Below the pieces are notes generated by a model. The model was not told the DNA's origin. It was given only the letters and a program-made list of their open reading frames with translations, and did not search any database. Source: Streptomyces xanthophaeus (GTDB taxonomy: Bacteria; Actinomycetota; Actinomycetes; Streptomycetales; Streptomycetaceae). Taken from it: DNA of 64,000 bases. The position numbers and the translations under genes are program-made. Each line of letters opens with the position of its first letter. Position 1 is the first letter of the stretch. Where the stretch lies: contig NZ_KL647132.1 in NCBI RefSeq assembly GCF_000725805.1, positions 186,001-250,000 on the forward strand, written 5' to 3'. This document shows, one piece after another, positions 48,125 to 55,805 of the stretch.

Positions 48125-48905
48125 AGGCGTGCTGGCTGCTGACCGAGACGGTCTCGCCCGTCATGTACGACGAGTAGCCGCTGGCCAGGAAGACGATGAC
48201 GTTGGCGACCTCCCAGGGCTCGGCGTAGCGGCCGAAGGCCTCGCGGGCGGTCAGTTCGGCGAGCACTTCCTCGCTGGTGACCTTCACCAGGTGCGGGTGC
48301 ATGGCCAGGCTCGGTGCGACCGCGTTGACGCGTACGCCGAACTCGGCGGCCTCCAGGGCCGCGCAGCGGGTCAGGGCCATCACCCCGGCCTTCGCGGCGG
48401 CGTAGTGGGCCTGGCCGCTCTGGGCGCGCCAGCCGACGACGGAGGCGTTGTTGACGACGACCCCGCCGCGCCCGGCGGCCTTCAGGGAGCGCAGTGCGGC
48501 GCGGGTGCAGCGGAAGGTGCCGTTCAGGGTGACGTCGAGGACCCGCGACCACTGGTCGTCGGTCATGTCGACGAGTGCGGCGGTGCCGCCCAGGCCCGCG
48601 TTGTTGACCACGACGTCGAGGCCGCCGTGCAGGTGCCCGGCGCGGGCGAAGAGGGCCTGGACCTGGTCCTCGTCGGTGACGTCGCAGGCCAGGGAGGCGA
48701 CCTTGGCGGACCCGAACTCGGCGGCGAGCGCCTCCTCGGTCTCCTTCAGGCGGCGGGCGTGGGCGTCGCTGATGAGGATGCGGGCCCCTTCCTCCAGGAA
48801 ACGGCGGGCGGTGGCGCCGCCGATGCCCGCCCCGGCCGCTGCGGTGATGACGGCGCAGCGGCCCTCCAGCAGGCCGTGGCCGGCCAGGTAGCGGGGCTCG
48901 TTCAT
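48123..48905 (-). CDS. ipdF: SDR-family steroid-ring dehydrogenase IpdF
   Basis: A 260-residue SDR with GAGGAGTG before the ATG. ITAAAGAGIGGATARRFLEEGA is a variant cofactor loop (TAAAGxGIG rather than TGxxxGxG) shared with Mtb Rv3559c. NNAGLGGTAALVDMTDDQW, NNASVVGWRAQ, HYAAAKAGVMALTRC and YSSYMTGETVSVSSQHA match that protein along the length. IpdF oxidises the 5-hydroxyl of the HIP skeleton as its CoA ester. The gene is divergent from the acyl-CoA dehydrogenase pair across a KstR2-type box. Confidence 0.9.
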   Translation of the reverse strand: MNEPRYLAGHGLLEGRCAVITAAAGAGIGGATARRFLEEGARILISDAHARRLKETEEALAAEFGSAKVASLACDVTDEDQVQALFARAGHLHGGLDVVVNNAGLGGTAALVDMTDDQWSRVLDVTLNGTFRCTRAALRSLKAAGRGGVVVNNASVVGWRAQSGQAHYAAAKAGVMALTRCAALEAAEFGVRVNAVAPSLAMHPHLVKVTSEEVLAELTAREAFGRYAEPWEVANVIVFLASGYSSYMTGETVSVSSQHA

Positions 48906-48944
48906 GCGCACTCCTCGACGCTGCTCATGGCCGTACGTTAACCT

Positions 48945-48958
48945 ACCAAACACTTGTT
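48945..48958. promoter_or_regulatory. KstR2-type operator, ipdF/acyl-CoA dehydrogenase divergent promoter
   Basis: ACCAAACACTTGTT fits AnCAARnnYTTGnT and matches the published KstR2 consensus AnCAAGnnCTTGnT with one change. It lies in the 81-base divergent gap, 40 bases upstream of ipdF. Its reverse complement is nearly the same as the site at 39362-39379. Confidence 0.83.
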
Positions 48959-48986
48959 AGGGAAGCGTGGAGGGGGCGGGCACCTG

Positions 48987-50132
48987 ATGGATCTGACCCA
49001 GACGGCGGAGGTGGCGGCCTTCCGGGCCGAGGCCCGGGCCTGGCTGGCCCGGCACGTACCGGCCACGCCCCTGCCGTCCCTGGAGACGCGGGCGGGCTTC
49101 GCGGCCCACCGGGAGTGGGAGGCCCTGCTGCACGCCGGCCGCTGGGCGGTGGTGTCCTGGCCCGAGGAGTACGGGGGCCGCGGCGCGGACATCGTGCGCT
49201 GGCTGGTCTTCGAGGAGGAGTACTGGGCGGCGGGCGCGCCCGGCCGGGTCTCGCAGAACGGCATCAGCCTGCTCGCCCCGACCCTCTTCGACCACGCGAG
49301 CCCCGCCCAGCGGGCCCGGGTGCTGCCGTCCATGGCGAGCGGCGAGGTGGTCTGGGCCCAGGCCTGGTCGGAGCCGGAGGCGGGCTCCGACCTCGCCTCG
49401 CTGACCTCGCGGGCCGAACGCACCGACGGGGGCTGGCTGCTGACCGGACAGAAGACCTGGTCCTCGCGGGCGGCCTTCGCGGACCGCGCCTTCGGCATCT
49501 TCCGCACCGACCCGCAGGCCGCACGGCCCCACCAGGGGCTCACCTACCTGATGTTCGACCTGCGGGCGCCCGGGGTGACGGTGCGGCCCATCGGCCGCCT
49601 GGACGGCAAACCGGCCTTCGCGGAGCTCTTCCTGGACCGGGTCTTCGTCCCGGACGAGGACGTCATCGGTGAGCCGGGCCAGGGCTGGCGGATCGCGATG
49701 TCGACCACCGGCAACGAGCGGGGCCTGACCCTGCGCTCCCCCGGCCGGTTCCTGGCGGCCGCCGGACGGCTCCTCGCCCTGTGGCAGGAGAGCGGCGACC
49801 CCGGCGACACCGCGCTGCGGGACCGGGTGGCCGACGCGCTGGTGGGGGCCCGCGCCTACGAACTGTTCACCTGGGGAAACGCCTCCCGCTTCGCGGCGGG
49901 CGAGACCATCGGCGCCGAGTCGAGCCTGAACAAGGTCTTCTGGTCGGAGTACGACATCGCCCTCCACGAAACGGCCCTGGACCTGCTGGGGCCGGACGCC
50001 GAACTCGCCGACGGCGCCTGGGCCGAACCGTGGATCTTCTCCCTGGCCGGACCGATCTACGCCGGGACCAACGAGATCCAGCGCGACATCATCGCCGAGC
50101 GGCTGCTCGGCCTCCCGAAGGGCCGCCGCTGA
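48987..50132 (+). CDS. acyl-CoA dehydrogenase, FadE31-type, of the steroid C/D-ring locus
   Basis: A 381-residue flavoprotein with GGAGGGGG before the ATG at 48987. WPEEYGGRGADIVRWLVFEE, WAQAWSEPEAGSDLASL (FAD/substrate motif), GQKTWSSRAAFADRAFG and GPIYAGTNEIQRDIIAERLL are full acyl-CoA dehydrogenase signatures. The WLVFEEEYWAAGAPGR stretch is like mycobacterial FadE31. In the HIP pathway such proteins work as alpha2-beta2 pairs with a second, divergent FadE. The next gene overlaps by one base (TGATG), so the two subunits are coupled. Confidence 0.88.
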   Translation: MDLTQTAEVAAFRAEARAWLARHVPATPLPSLETRAGFAAHREWEALLHAGRWAVVSWPEEYGGRGADIVRWLVFEEEYWAAGAPGRVSQNGISLLAPTLFDHASPAQRARVLPSMASGEVVWAQAWSEPEAGSDLASLTSRAERTDGGWLLTGQKTWSSRAAFADRAFGIFRTDPQAARPHQGLTYLMFDLRAPGVTVRPIGRLDGKPAFAELFLDRVFVPDEDVIGEPGQGWRIAMSTTGNERGLTLRSPGRFLAAAGRLLALWQESGDPGDTALRDRVADALVGARAYELFTWGNASRFAAGETIGAESSLNKVFWSEYDIALHETALDLLGPDAELADGAWAEPWIFSLAGPIYAGTNEIQRDIIAERLLGLPKGRR

Positions 50133-51157
50133 TGCGCTTCCTGCTGACCGACGAGCAGGGCGACTACGCCCGCACCCTGCGCTCATTGCTGGCCTCGGCG
50201 GACGTGCCCGCGGCGGTACGTGCCTGGGCGGACGGCGACCACGCGCCCGGGCTGGCGCTCTGGTCGAGGCTGGCGGACACGGGGCTGACCGCGCTGGCCG
50301 CGCCCGAGGCCTACGACGGCGCGGGCCTGCTCCCGCTGGAGCTGTGCCTCGGCCTCGTCGAGGCGGGCCGGGCCGGGGTGCCGGGGCCGGTGGTGGAGAG
50401 CGCGGCCGTCTCGGTGCTGCTGACCGGGCTGGCGGACGACGCGCTGTCGAAGCGGTTCCTGCCGGGCCTGGTCGCGGGCCGGGCCGCGGCCACGCTGACC
50501 CTGGCCGGCGGGAGCCCGTACGCCCTGGACGCGGACGCCGCCGCGCACTGCTTCACCGTGTCGGCGGCGGGCGAACTCCGCCTGGCCCCGGGCCCCTGGC
50601 AGGCGAAGCGGTCCACGGACCCGGCGCGCAGGCTGTTCCTGCCCCCGGCCGCCGGGGGCGAACTCCTCGCGCAGGGGCCCCGGGTCACGGCGGCCGCGCA
50701 CCGCGCCGCGCAGTGGGCCCGGCTGCTGACGGCGGCCCAGTGCCTGGGCGTGGGCGAGGCACTGCTGGCGCACACGGTGGAGTACGTGCGCCGGCGCACC
50801 CAGTTCGGGACGCCGATCGGCGGCTTCCAGGCGGTCAAGCACCGCCTCGCGGACACCCTGCTGGCCCTGGAGTTCGCCCGGCCCCTGGTCCGGGCGGCGG
50901 CCCTGTCCCTGGCGCCGGGCGAGGTCGCGGCCGCCAAACTGACGGCGGGCGAGGCCTGTTACCGGGCCGCGATGACCGCCCTCCAGCTGCACGGCGCGGT
51001 CGGCTACACCGAGGAGCTCGACCTGTCCCTGTGGCTGCGCAAGGCCCGCCCGCTGCGCGACGCGTGGGGGACGCCGTCGCAGTGCCGGGCGGAGGTCGTG
51101 CGCTGCGCCGGCCCCGGGACGGGCGGGCCGGACCCCGTCACACCCGGGCGACGCTGA
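50132..51157 (+). CDS. acyl-CoA dehydrogenase partner subunit (FadE32/33-type)
   Basis: A 341-residue, shortened acyl-CoA dehydrogenase. The N-terminal helices (LLTDEQGDYARTLRSLLA) and the C-terminal domain (CLGVGEALLAHTVEYVRRRTQFGTPI and MTALQLHGAVGYTEELDLSL) are conserved. The middle FAD-binding motif is poorly conserved, as in half-subunits of heteromeric steroid FadEs. RTQFGTPIGGFQAVKHRLAD is the classic signature. It almost certainly pairs with the upstream protein. Its 3' end overlaps the convergent methyltransferase gene by 20 bases. Confidence 0.88.
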   Translation: MRFLLTDEQGDYARTLRSLLASADVPAAVRAWADGDHAPGLALWSRLADTGLTALAAPEAYDGAGLLPLELCLGLVEAGRAGVPGPVVESAAVSVLLTGLADDALSKRFLPGLVAGRAAATLTLAGGSPYALDADAAAHCFTVSAAGELRLAPGPWQAKRSTDPARRLFLPPAAGGELLAQGPRVTAAAHRAAQWARLLTAAQCLGVGEALLAHTVEYVRRRTQFGTPIGGFQAVKHRLADTLLALEFARPLVRAAALSLAPGEVAAAKLTAGEACYRAAMTALQLHGAVGYTEELDLSLWLRKARPLRDAWGTPSQCRAEVVRCAGPGTGGPDPVTPGRR

Positions 51158-51863
51158 GGGTCACCACGTACTGCTCCTCGACCGTGCCGGCGGGGAAGAG
51201 CGGGGCCAGCCGCTCCCGTTCGGCGTCCACGTACGCGCGGGTTCCGGCCTCACCGAGCAGCAGGAAGGCGGAGTGGCTGGCGAGATTGGCGAGGTGGCCC
51301 TCCAGCGTGACGCGCCGGGACCACCGCACGGAGCGGGTGGCGAACTCCCCGAGCCCCCGGGGCAGGGTGCGCAAGCTCTGCCCCTGCTCCCCGAAGAAGG
51401 CGTGCAGCCGCTCCTGCTGCCCGGCGATCCACGGCACGGCGGCATCCGGGTCGTTCCACCAGATGGCGAGCGCACCGCCGGGGCGCAGCACGCGGCGGGC
51501 CTCGGGGACCGAGCGCGCCGGGTCGGTCCAGTGCCAGGCCTGGGCGTAGGTGAGGAGGTCGAACGCGCCGCTCGCCAGGGGCAGCCGGTCCCCGTCCCCG
51601 CGCACGAGGGGGATGCCGGGGTGCGCCCGGCGGAACTCGGCGGCCATCCCGTCCCCGGGCTCCACGGCGAGGACTTCGGCCCCCCGGCCGTGCAGCAGCG
51701 CGGTGGCGATCCCGGTGCCCGCCCCCACGTCGGCCACCCGCGCCCCGGCGAGCGGCCGTCCGGCGAGGCCCTCGACGGCGTCGAACAGGGCCGGGGGGTA
51801 GCCGGGACGGTGCGCGCCGTACAGGGCGGCTGCGGCGTCGAAGGACCGTGCGCGTGTCGTCAT
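51138..51863 (-). CDS. class I SAM-dependent methyltransferase
   Basis: A 241-residue methyltransferase (Methyltransf_11 type). Motif I VADVGAGTGIATALL binds SAM, motif II is LAVEPGDGM, and later motifs are LPLASGAFDLLTYAQAWHW and RVLRPGGALAIWWND. Proteins with YAQAWHW often act on small molecules or are of unknown substrate. It is convergent with the FadE pair, and its gene overlaps the preceding one by 20 bases. There is no evidence that it belongs to the steroid regulon. Confidence 0.88.
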   Translation of the reverse strand: MTTRARSFDAAAALYGAHRPGYPPALFDAVEGLAGRPLAGARVADVGAGTGIATALLHGRGAEVLAVEPGDGMAAEFRRAHPGIPLVRGDGDRLPLASGAFDLLTYAQAWHWTDPARSVPEARRVLRPGGALAIWWNDPDAAVPWIAGQQERLHAFFGEQGQSLRTLPRGLGEFATRSVRWSRRVTLEGHLANLASHSAFLLLGEAGTRAYVDAERERLAPLFPAGTVEEQYVVTLSVARV

Positions 51864-51996
51864 GCGGCCATTGTCTTCGGTCGCGTCCGGCCGCCCGGGG
51901 GACGCCGTGCGCCGCGGCGGGTGCCGCTCACCGGCTGCGGGAACGGGGCGGGGGGCGGTTCTCCGGCGCGGCGGTCACCGCAGTAGGCTCCCCCAC

Positions 51997-52072
51997 GGCG
52001 GGGTCGTAGCGCAGAGGCAGTGCGCCTGCTCCATCGCAGGAGGACGCCGGTTCGAATCCGGCCGCCCCGCCA
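51997..52072 (+). tRNA. tRNA-like sequence, degenerate or non-canonical; anticodon unclear
   Basis: The T arm GCCGG-TTCGAAT-CCGGC and D arm GCGC-9-GCGC preceded by TA are canonical. The acceptor pairs as CGGGG(T)CG with CGCCCCG, that is with one bulged T, or alternatively as GGCGGGG with CCCCGCC at the cost of extra unpaired bases. The anticodon arm is CTGC-TCCATC-GCAG, a 4-5 bp stem with a six-base loop, so the region is about three bases short. CAT, CCA and TCC are possible triplets, none in register. It may be a pseudo-tRNA or a variant tRNA. It lies between two protein genes, 13 bases before the SDR stop. Confidence 0.6.
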
Positions 52073-52085
52073 CCCTTCCGCGCTC

Positions 52086-52817
52086 TCAGCGGGCCGTCGT
52101 CCCGCCGTCCACGGCGAACTCCGAGCCCGTCACGTACGAGGACGCGTCCGAGCAGAGGAACAGGACGAGTTCCGCGACCTCCTCCGGCCTGCCCATGCGC
52201 CCCAGCGGTACGTGCGACCAGTCGCGGCCCTCGACGGCCCCGGCGACCATCGGGGTGTCGATGGCCCCCGGATGCACCGAGTTGACCCGGATCCGGTCCC
52301 GGGCCAGGTCCAGGGCCGCCGAGCGGGTCAGCCCGCGCAGCGCGAACTTGGTGGAGCCGTAGGCCGCGTGGCCCGGTATCCCGGCCAGCCCGGCCGTCGA
52401 GGAGATGTTGACGATCGAGCCGCCGCCGGCCTCCCGCAGCACCGGTGCCACGGCCTGGATGCCGAGGAACGGGCCCAGCAGATTGACCCGGAGCAGCGCC
52501 TGGAACCCCTCCAGCGTCTGCCGCTCGACGTGGGCCGTGCGCCACAGGGCCGCGTTGTTGACCAGCGCGGAGACCGTGCCGAAGGCGCCGACGGCCCGCG
52601 CCACCACCGTCGCCCAGCTCTCCGGGTCGGCGACGTCGTGGCGTACGTACAGGCCCTGGTCGCCGAGTTCGGCGGCGACCGCCCGGCCCTCGTCCTCCCG
52701 CACGTCCGTAACGACGACCCGCGCGCCGGCCTGCGCGCACAGCCTGGCTTCGGCCGCGCCCTGGCCGCGTCCGGCACCGGTGACGAGGACGACCTTTCCG
52801 TCGAGGGAGACGGTCAC
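52086..52817 (-). CDS. SDR-family oxidoreductase
   Basis: A 243-residue SDR starting at a GTG at 52817 with GGAAGGG upstream. [59 protein letters not shown] and [16 protein letters not shown] give a complete classical SDR with Ser-Tyr-Lys triad. The pattern is of the 3-alpha/20-beta-hydroxysteroid dehydrogenase type, but substrate prediction inside this family is unreliable. It is divergent from a PadR regulator across a perfect palindrome and so is a likely target of that regulator. Confidence 0.9.
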   Translation of the reverse strand: MTVSLDGKVVLVTGAGRGQGAAEARLCAQAGARVVVTDVREDEGRAVAAELGDQGLYVRHDVADPESWATVVARAVGAFGTVSALVNNAALWRTAHVERQTLEGFQALLRVNLLGPFLGIQAVAPVLREAGGGSIVNISSTAGLAGIPGHAAYGSTKFALRGLTRSAALDLARDRIRVNSVHPGAIDTPMVAGAVEGRDWSHVPLGRMGRPEEVAELVLFLCSDASSYVTGSEFAVDGGTTAR

Positions 52818-52841
52818 GGCCCACCCTTCCTTGCCCTGCGG

Positions 52842-52864
52842 AAGTATTCCTAAGAGGAATACTT
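52842..52864. promoter_or_regulatory. perfect 10-3-10 palindrome, candidate PadR operator
   Basis: AAGTATTCCT (52842-52851) and AGGAATACTT (52855-52864) are exact complements around AAG. The site lies 25 bases upstream of the SDR start and about 60 bases upstream of the PadR start, in an AT-rich patch. PadR dimers bind such sites (classically ATGT-8-ACAT), and control of both divergent genes is the simplest model. Confidence 0.72.
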
Positions 52865-52925
52865 CTAGCAGTGACCCCTCGCCGCCGGAAGGGGGCCCGC
52901 GGGCAGCGGTCGTAGACTGCGCGGC

Positions 52926-53540
52926 GTGGCAGACGAGACGAACGGGCGCCCGCTCCCCGCGACCGGCTGGGCAGTGCTCGGGCTGCTCTCCTTCGGCGAG
53001 GAGCTCTCCGGCTACGACCTGAAGAAGTGGTCGGACCGGTCGCTGGGCTTCTTCTACTGGAGCCCCTCCTTCAGCCAGATCTACAGCGAGCTCAAACGCC
53101 TGGAGAAGGCCGGCTACGCCTCCTCGCGGACGGTCACCCCGGAGTCCGGCGCCCGTGACAAGCGGGTCTACCGGATCACCGGCGAGGGCATGGCGGCGGT
53201 ACGCGAGTGGGCCCGCGAGGCCCCCGTCGACCCCCTGGTCCTCAAGCACGGGCCGATGCTGCGGCTGTGGCTGGGCCATCTGCTGGAGCCCGGACAGATG
53301 CGTGAACTGCTGCTCCAGCAGCAGGAGTTCGCCGAGACGATGCGGCTGCGCGCGATCGCCGACGAGGCGGACGGGGCGGGCGGGGCGGGCGGGGCGGGCG
53401 GGGCGGGCGACGCCGGGGCGGCGTACCCGGCGCTCACCCTGAAGTGGGCGGAGCGGTACTACGCCTCCGAGCGCGACCTCGCGGCCGCCGCGCTCGCCGA
53501 CATCGACGCGCTGGCCGCCGGGCGCGGCGAGCGGCCCTGA
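52926..53540 (+). CDS. PadR-family transcriptional regulator
   Basis: A 204-residue regulator starting at a GTG at 52926. The winged helix is [22 protein letters not shown] with [16 protein letters not shown] and a wing [11 protein letters not shown]. The C-terminal half is a helical dimerisation region (PadR_C2 type). It carries a Gly/Ala insertion (GAGGAGGAGGAG) encoded by four near-exact copies of GGGGCGGGC around 53371-53408. The palindrome upstream is its probable operator. The inducer is unknown. Confidence 0.9.
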   Translation: MADETNGRPLPATGWAVLGLLSFGEELSGYDLKKWSDRSLGFFYWSPSFSQIYSELKRLEKAGYASSRTVTPESGARDKRVYRITGEGMAAVREWAREAPVDPLVLKHGPMLRLWLGHLLEPGQMRELLLQQQEFAETMRLRAIADEADGAGGAGGAGGAGDAGAAYPALTLKWAERYYASERDLAAAALADIDALAAGRGERP

Positions 53541-53550
53541 GGAGGACGCC

Positions 53551-54309
53551 GTGACGGGAAGTGCGATCAGCCTGCGCAAGGTCCAGGAGACGGCTCCGGC
53601 GCTCGTGGGCCTCTACGAGAGCGCCGGGGCGGCCCTCGGCAGGTACGGCCTGGAGGGCGGGCGCGCCTGCGTGTACCTGGTCCTGGACTACTCGGGGTCG
53701 ATGCGCCCGTACTACGCGGACGGCAGCGTGCAGGCCCTCGCCGACCGGGTGCTGGGGCTCTCCGCGCACCTGGACGACGACGCGCGGGTGCCGGTGGTGT
53801 TCTTCTCCACCGAGGTCGACGCGGTGGAGGAGGTCTCCCTGTCCGGCCACGAGGGCAGGGTCACCGAGATCGCCTCCCGCCTGGGCCACATGGGCAAGAC
53901 GTCCTACCACGCGGCGATGGACGCGGTCATCGACCACTACCTGGACTCGGGGTCCTCGGCCCCCGCCCTGGTCGTCTTCCAGACCGACGGCGGGCCGGTC
54001 AACAAGCTCGCGGCGGAGAAGTACCTGTGCAAGGCGGCCCGGCTGCCGCTGTTCTGGCAGTTCGTCGGCTTCGGCAACACGCGCAGCTCGCAGTTCGACT
54101 TCCTGCGCCGGCTCGACGAGCTGCCCGTCCCGGGCAGGCGGCCGGTGGACAACGCGGGCTACTTCCACGCGGGCATGGACCCGCGCGCGGTGCCGGACGA
54201 CGAGCTGTACGACCGGCTGGTCGCGGAGTTCCCCAGGTGGCTGGCGGCGGCGCGCCGGGAGGGAATCGTACGGTCCGTGCAGGAACAGGGCGCTTTGATG
54301 GCACCATGA
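53551..54309 (+). CDS. VWA-domain protein (TerF-like)
   Basis: A 252-residue cytosolic protein starting at a GTG behind GAGGAGGACG. The metal-binding MIDAS motif is [13 protein letters not shown] with later TSYHA and QTDGG residues. [10 protein letters not shown] and [10 protein letters not shown] match the vWA-TerF-like family (PF10138) linked to tellurite/chemical stress operons. TerD/TerC genes are absent here. It lies ten bases after padR, and its stop overlaps the next start, so the three genes are probably co-transcribed. Confidence 0.85.
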   Translation: MTGSAISLRKVQETAPALVGLYESAGAALGRYGLEGGRACVYLVLDYSGSMRPYYADGSVQALADRVLGLSAHLDDDARVPVVFFSTEVDAVEEVSLSGHEGRVTEIASRLGHMGKTSYHAAMDAVIDHYLDSGSSAPALVVFQTDGGPVNKLAAEKYLCKAARLPLFWQFVGFGNTRSSQFDFLRRLDELPVPGRRPVDNAGYFHAGMDPRAVPDDELYDRLVAEFPRWLAAARREGIVRSVQEQGALMAP

Positions 54310-54902
54310 CGACGAACAACTGGGCAGCGTTCGAGAAGGCGGAACCGGAGTTCGCACGAGCCGTCCGCGCCCGTTTCGCGCAGTACCCGCACCACGTGCT
54401 GGCCACCCTCCGCAAGGACGGGTCGCCCCGCGTCGCCGGACTCAACGTCGACGTCCGGGGCGGGGAGCTGTGGCTGGGGATGATGGCGGGCTCGATGAAG
54501 GCCAGGGACCTCCAGCGCGACCCGCGCTTCGCCCTGCACACCAATCCGGGCGAGGGCGAGACGATGCCGGACGGGGACGTGCGGATCTCCGGGCGGGCGG
54601 TGGAGCTCGTGGACCCGCCGGAACTGCACCGGTACGCCGAGGAGACCGAGACCCCGCACCCCTTCCACCTCTTCCACGCGGATCTGACGGAGGTCGTCCA
54701 CATCGGGGTGGACGGCGACGAGCTGGTGGTGCGGTCCTGGACCCCGGCGCGCGGACTGCGCACGCTGCGCCGGGGCAACGACGACGAGCCGGCGCGCGAG
54801 GTCACGGACGAGGACGGCCCGGACGGCCCGGAGAACTCGGGCACCCCGGACACCCCGGACACCCCGGGCACCCCGGGCACCCCGGGCACCCCGACCGCCT
54901 GA
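54306..54902 (+). CDS. pyridoxamine 5'-phosphate oxidase-fold protein (flavin/F420-type)
   Basis: A 198-residue split-barrel protein overlapping the VWA stop (ATGA). ARFAQYPHHVLATLRKDGSPRVAG is the characteristic N-terminal strand pair of the FMN/F420-binding PNPOx-like family, followed by LWLGMMAGSMKARDLQRDP and FHADLTEVVHIGV. The C-terminal tail of about 40 residues is acidic and then PDTPDTPGTPGTPGTP, encoded by seven CACCCCGGN units. The cofactor and substrate are unknown. Confidence 0.82.
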   Translation: MTTNNWAAFEKAEPEFARAVRARFAQYPHHVLATLRKDGSPRVAGLNVDVRGGELWLGMMAGSMKARDLQRDPRFALHTNPGEGETMPDGDVRISGRAVELVDPPELHRYAEETETPHPFHLFHADLTEVVHIGVDGDELVVRSWTPARGLRTLRRGNDDEPAREVTDEDGPDGPENSGTPDTPDTPGTPGTPGTPTA

Positions 54903-55020
54903 CGGATCCGTACTGCCGGCACTGCCGGTACTGCCGGTAATGCTTTGCTCACCCCTCCCAGGCGTTTGCTACGGTCAACCGGACGACCTTGCTACGGCAC
55001 ACTTCGGGGGAAGGGGCACC

Positions 55021-55470
55021 GTGAATGCAGCTTCTGGCGCGGGCAGTTCGGCAAGTTCAGCCGGTTCCCGGGCGGACCTCGCGGTCGAAGGCGACAAACT
55101 CAGCAAACTTGCCGGTGACCTCGACACGATGCGGGAGGTCCTGAAGAAACAGCTCCTGCGCATGGACGAGATCGTGGACGGCATCGAGGCCCGCTGGCGC
55201 GGACCGGCCTCGGAGGCGTACCGGGCCAAGCACCGGGCCGCCGCCGAGGACGCCGTCCACATCCGGCAGACGATGAAGCTCCTGGCCAAGGCGATCCTCA
55301 TGAGCAAGGACGGCTTCTCGGCGCAGGAGCTCGAACTCCTGGACGACTTCAGGCGCCTCCAGTCGCACGCCGACGTCCAGGCGGAGACCGACGCGCTGTC
55401 CACGCCCCGCACCGCTCCCGCGGCGGACGCGCCGCCGCCGGGCCCGCGCAGCCGCATCGCCGACCTGTAG
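55021..55470 (+). CDS. WXG100-like helical protein (T7SS substrate family), long form
   Basis: A 149-residue protein; the GTG at 55021 follows GGGGAAGGGG. After a Ser/Gly/Ala-rich N-terminus, two helices (VEGDKLSKLAGDLDTMREVL and EAYRAKHRAAAEDAVHIRQ) flank the turn ARWRGPAS, the W-x-G of the ESAT-6/WXG100 fold. A C-terminal extension of about 50 residues is Pro/Ala-rich. Such proteins form four-helix bundles with partners and escort effectors through type VII (ESX) secretion. It is the first gene of the toxin locus. Confidence 0.82.
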   Translation: MNAASGAGSSASSAGSRADLAVEGDKLSKLAGDLDTMREVLKKQLLRMDEIVDGIEARWRGPASEAYRAKHRAAAEDAVHIRQTMKLLAKAILMSKDGFSAQELELLDDFRRLQSHADVQAETDALSTPRTAPAADAPPPGPRSRIADL

Positions 55471-55499
55471 CAGCACGTCCAGAGTCACCAGGGGGATTC

Positions 55500-55805
55500 A
55501 TGTCGTCGAACGACGGCCACATATCAGTCGACTTCGCGGCGCTGCAGGGCATGGCCGGGGACCTGGAGGAGATCCTCAAGACGCTCAACGAGCAGCTCGA
55601 CCTGCTCTACCGGCGCGTCGAGAAACTCGTCCTCACCTGGGACGGCGAAGCCCGCCAGGCCTTCGTCGACCAGCTCGACAAGTGGGACCGCTCCGCCCAG
55701 GACCTGCAAGCCACCCAGGCCTGGCTGCACGAGATCGTGGTGAACGGCCACCTCACCTACGCCTCCGCCCACCGGGCGGTGCTGCGCGGCTGGGGGGCCG
55801 CCTGA
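55500..55805 (+). CDS. WXG100-family protein
   Basis: A 101-residue protein with AGGGGG before the ATG. The helix-turn-helix layout has the turn VLTWDGEARQAF, and the first helix is ALQGMAGDLEEILKTLNEQLDLL. This is the size and shape of a canonical EsxA/B protein. The stop overlaps the toxin start (TGATG), so the protein is made with the toxin and probably pairs with it or with the upstream WXG protein. No ESX secretion genes (EccC etc.) are in the window. Confidence 0.88.
   Translation: MSSNDGHISVDFAALQGMAGDLEEILKTLNEQLDLLYRRVEKLVLTWDGEARQAFVDQLDKWDRSAQDLQATQAWLHEIVVNGHLTYASAHRAVLRGWGAA

Noticed and set aside
48957..50186. Minus-strand frame opposite the acyl-CoA dehydrogenase gene
   Set aside because: Low-complexity shadow translation; the plus strand carries complete acyl-CoA dehydrogenase motifs.
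51997..52072. Selenocysteine tRNA (long acceptor stem)
   Set aside because: A 9-bp acceptor with one bulge can be drawn, but there is no long variable arm and no TCA anticodon.
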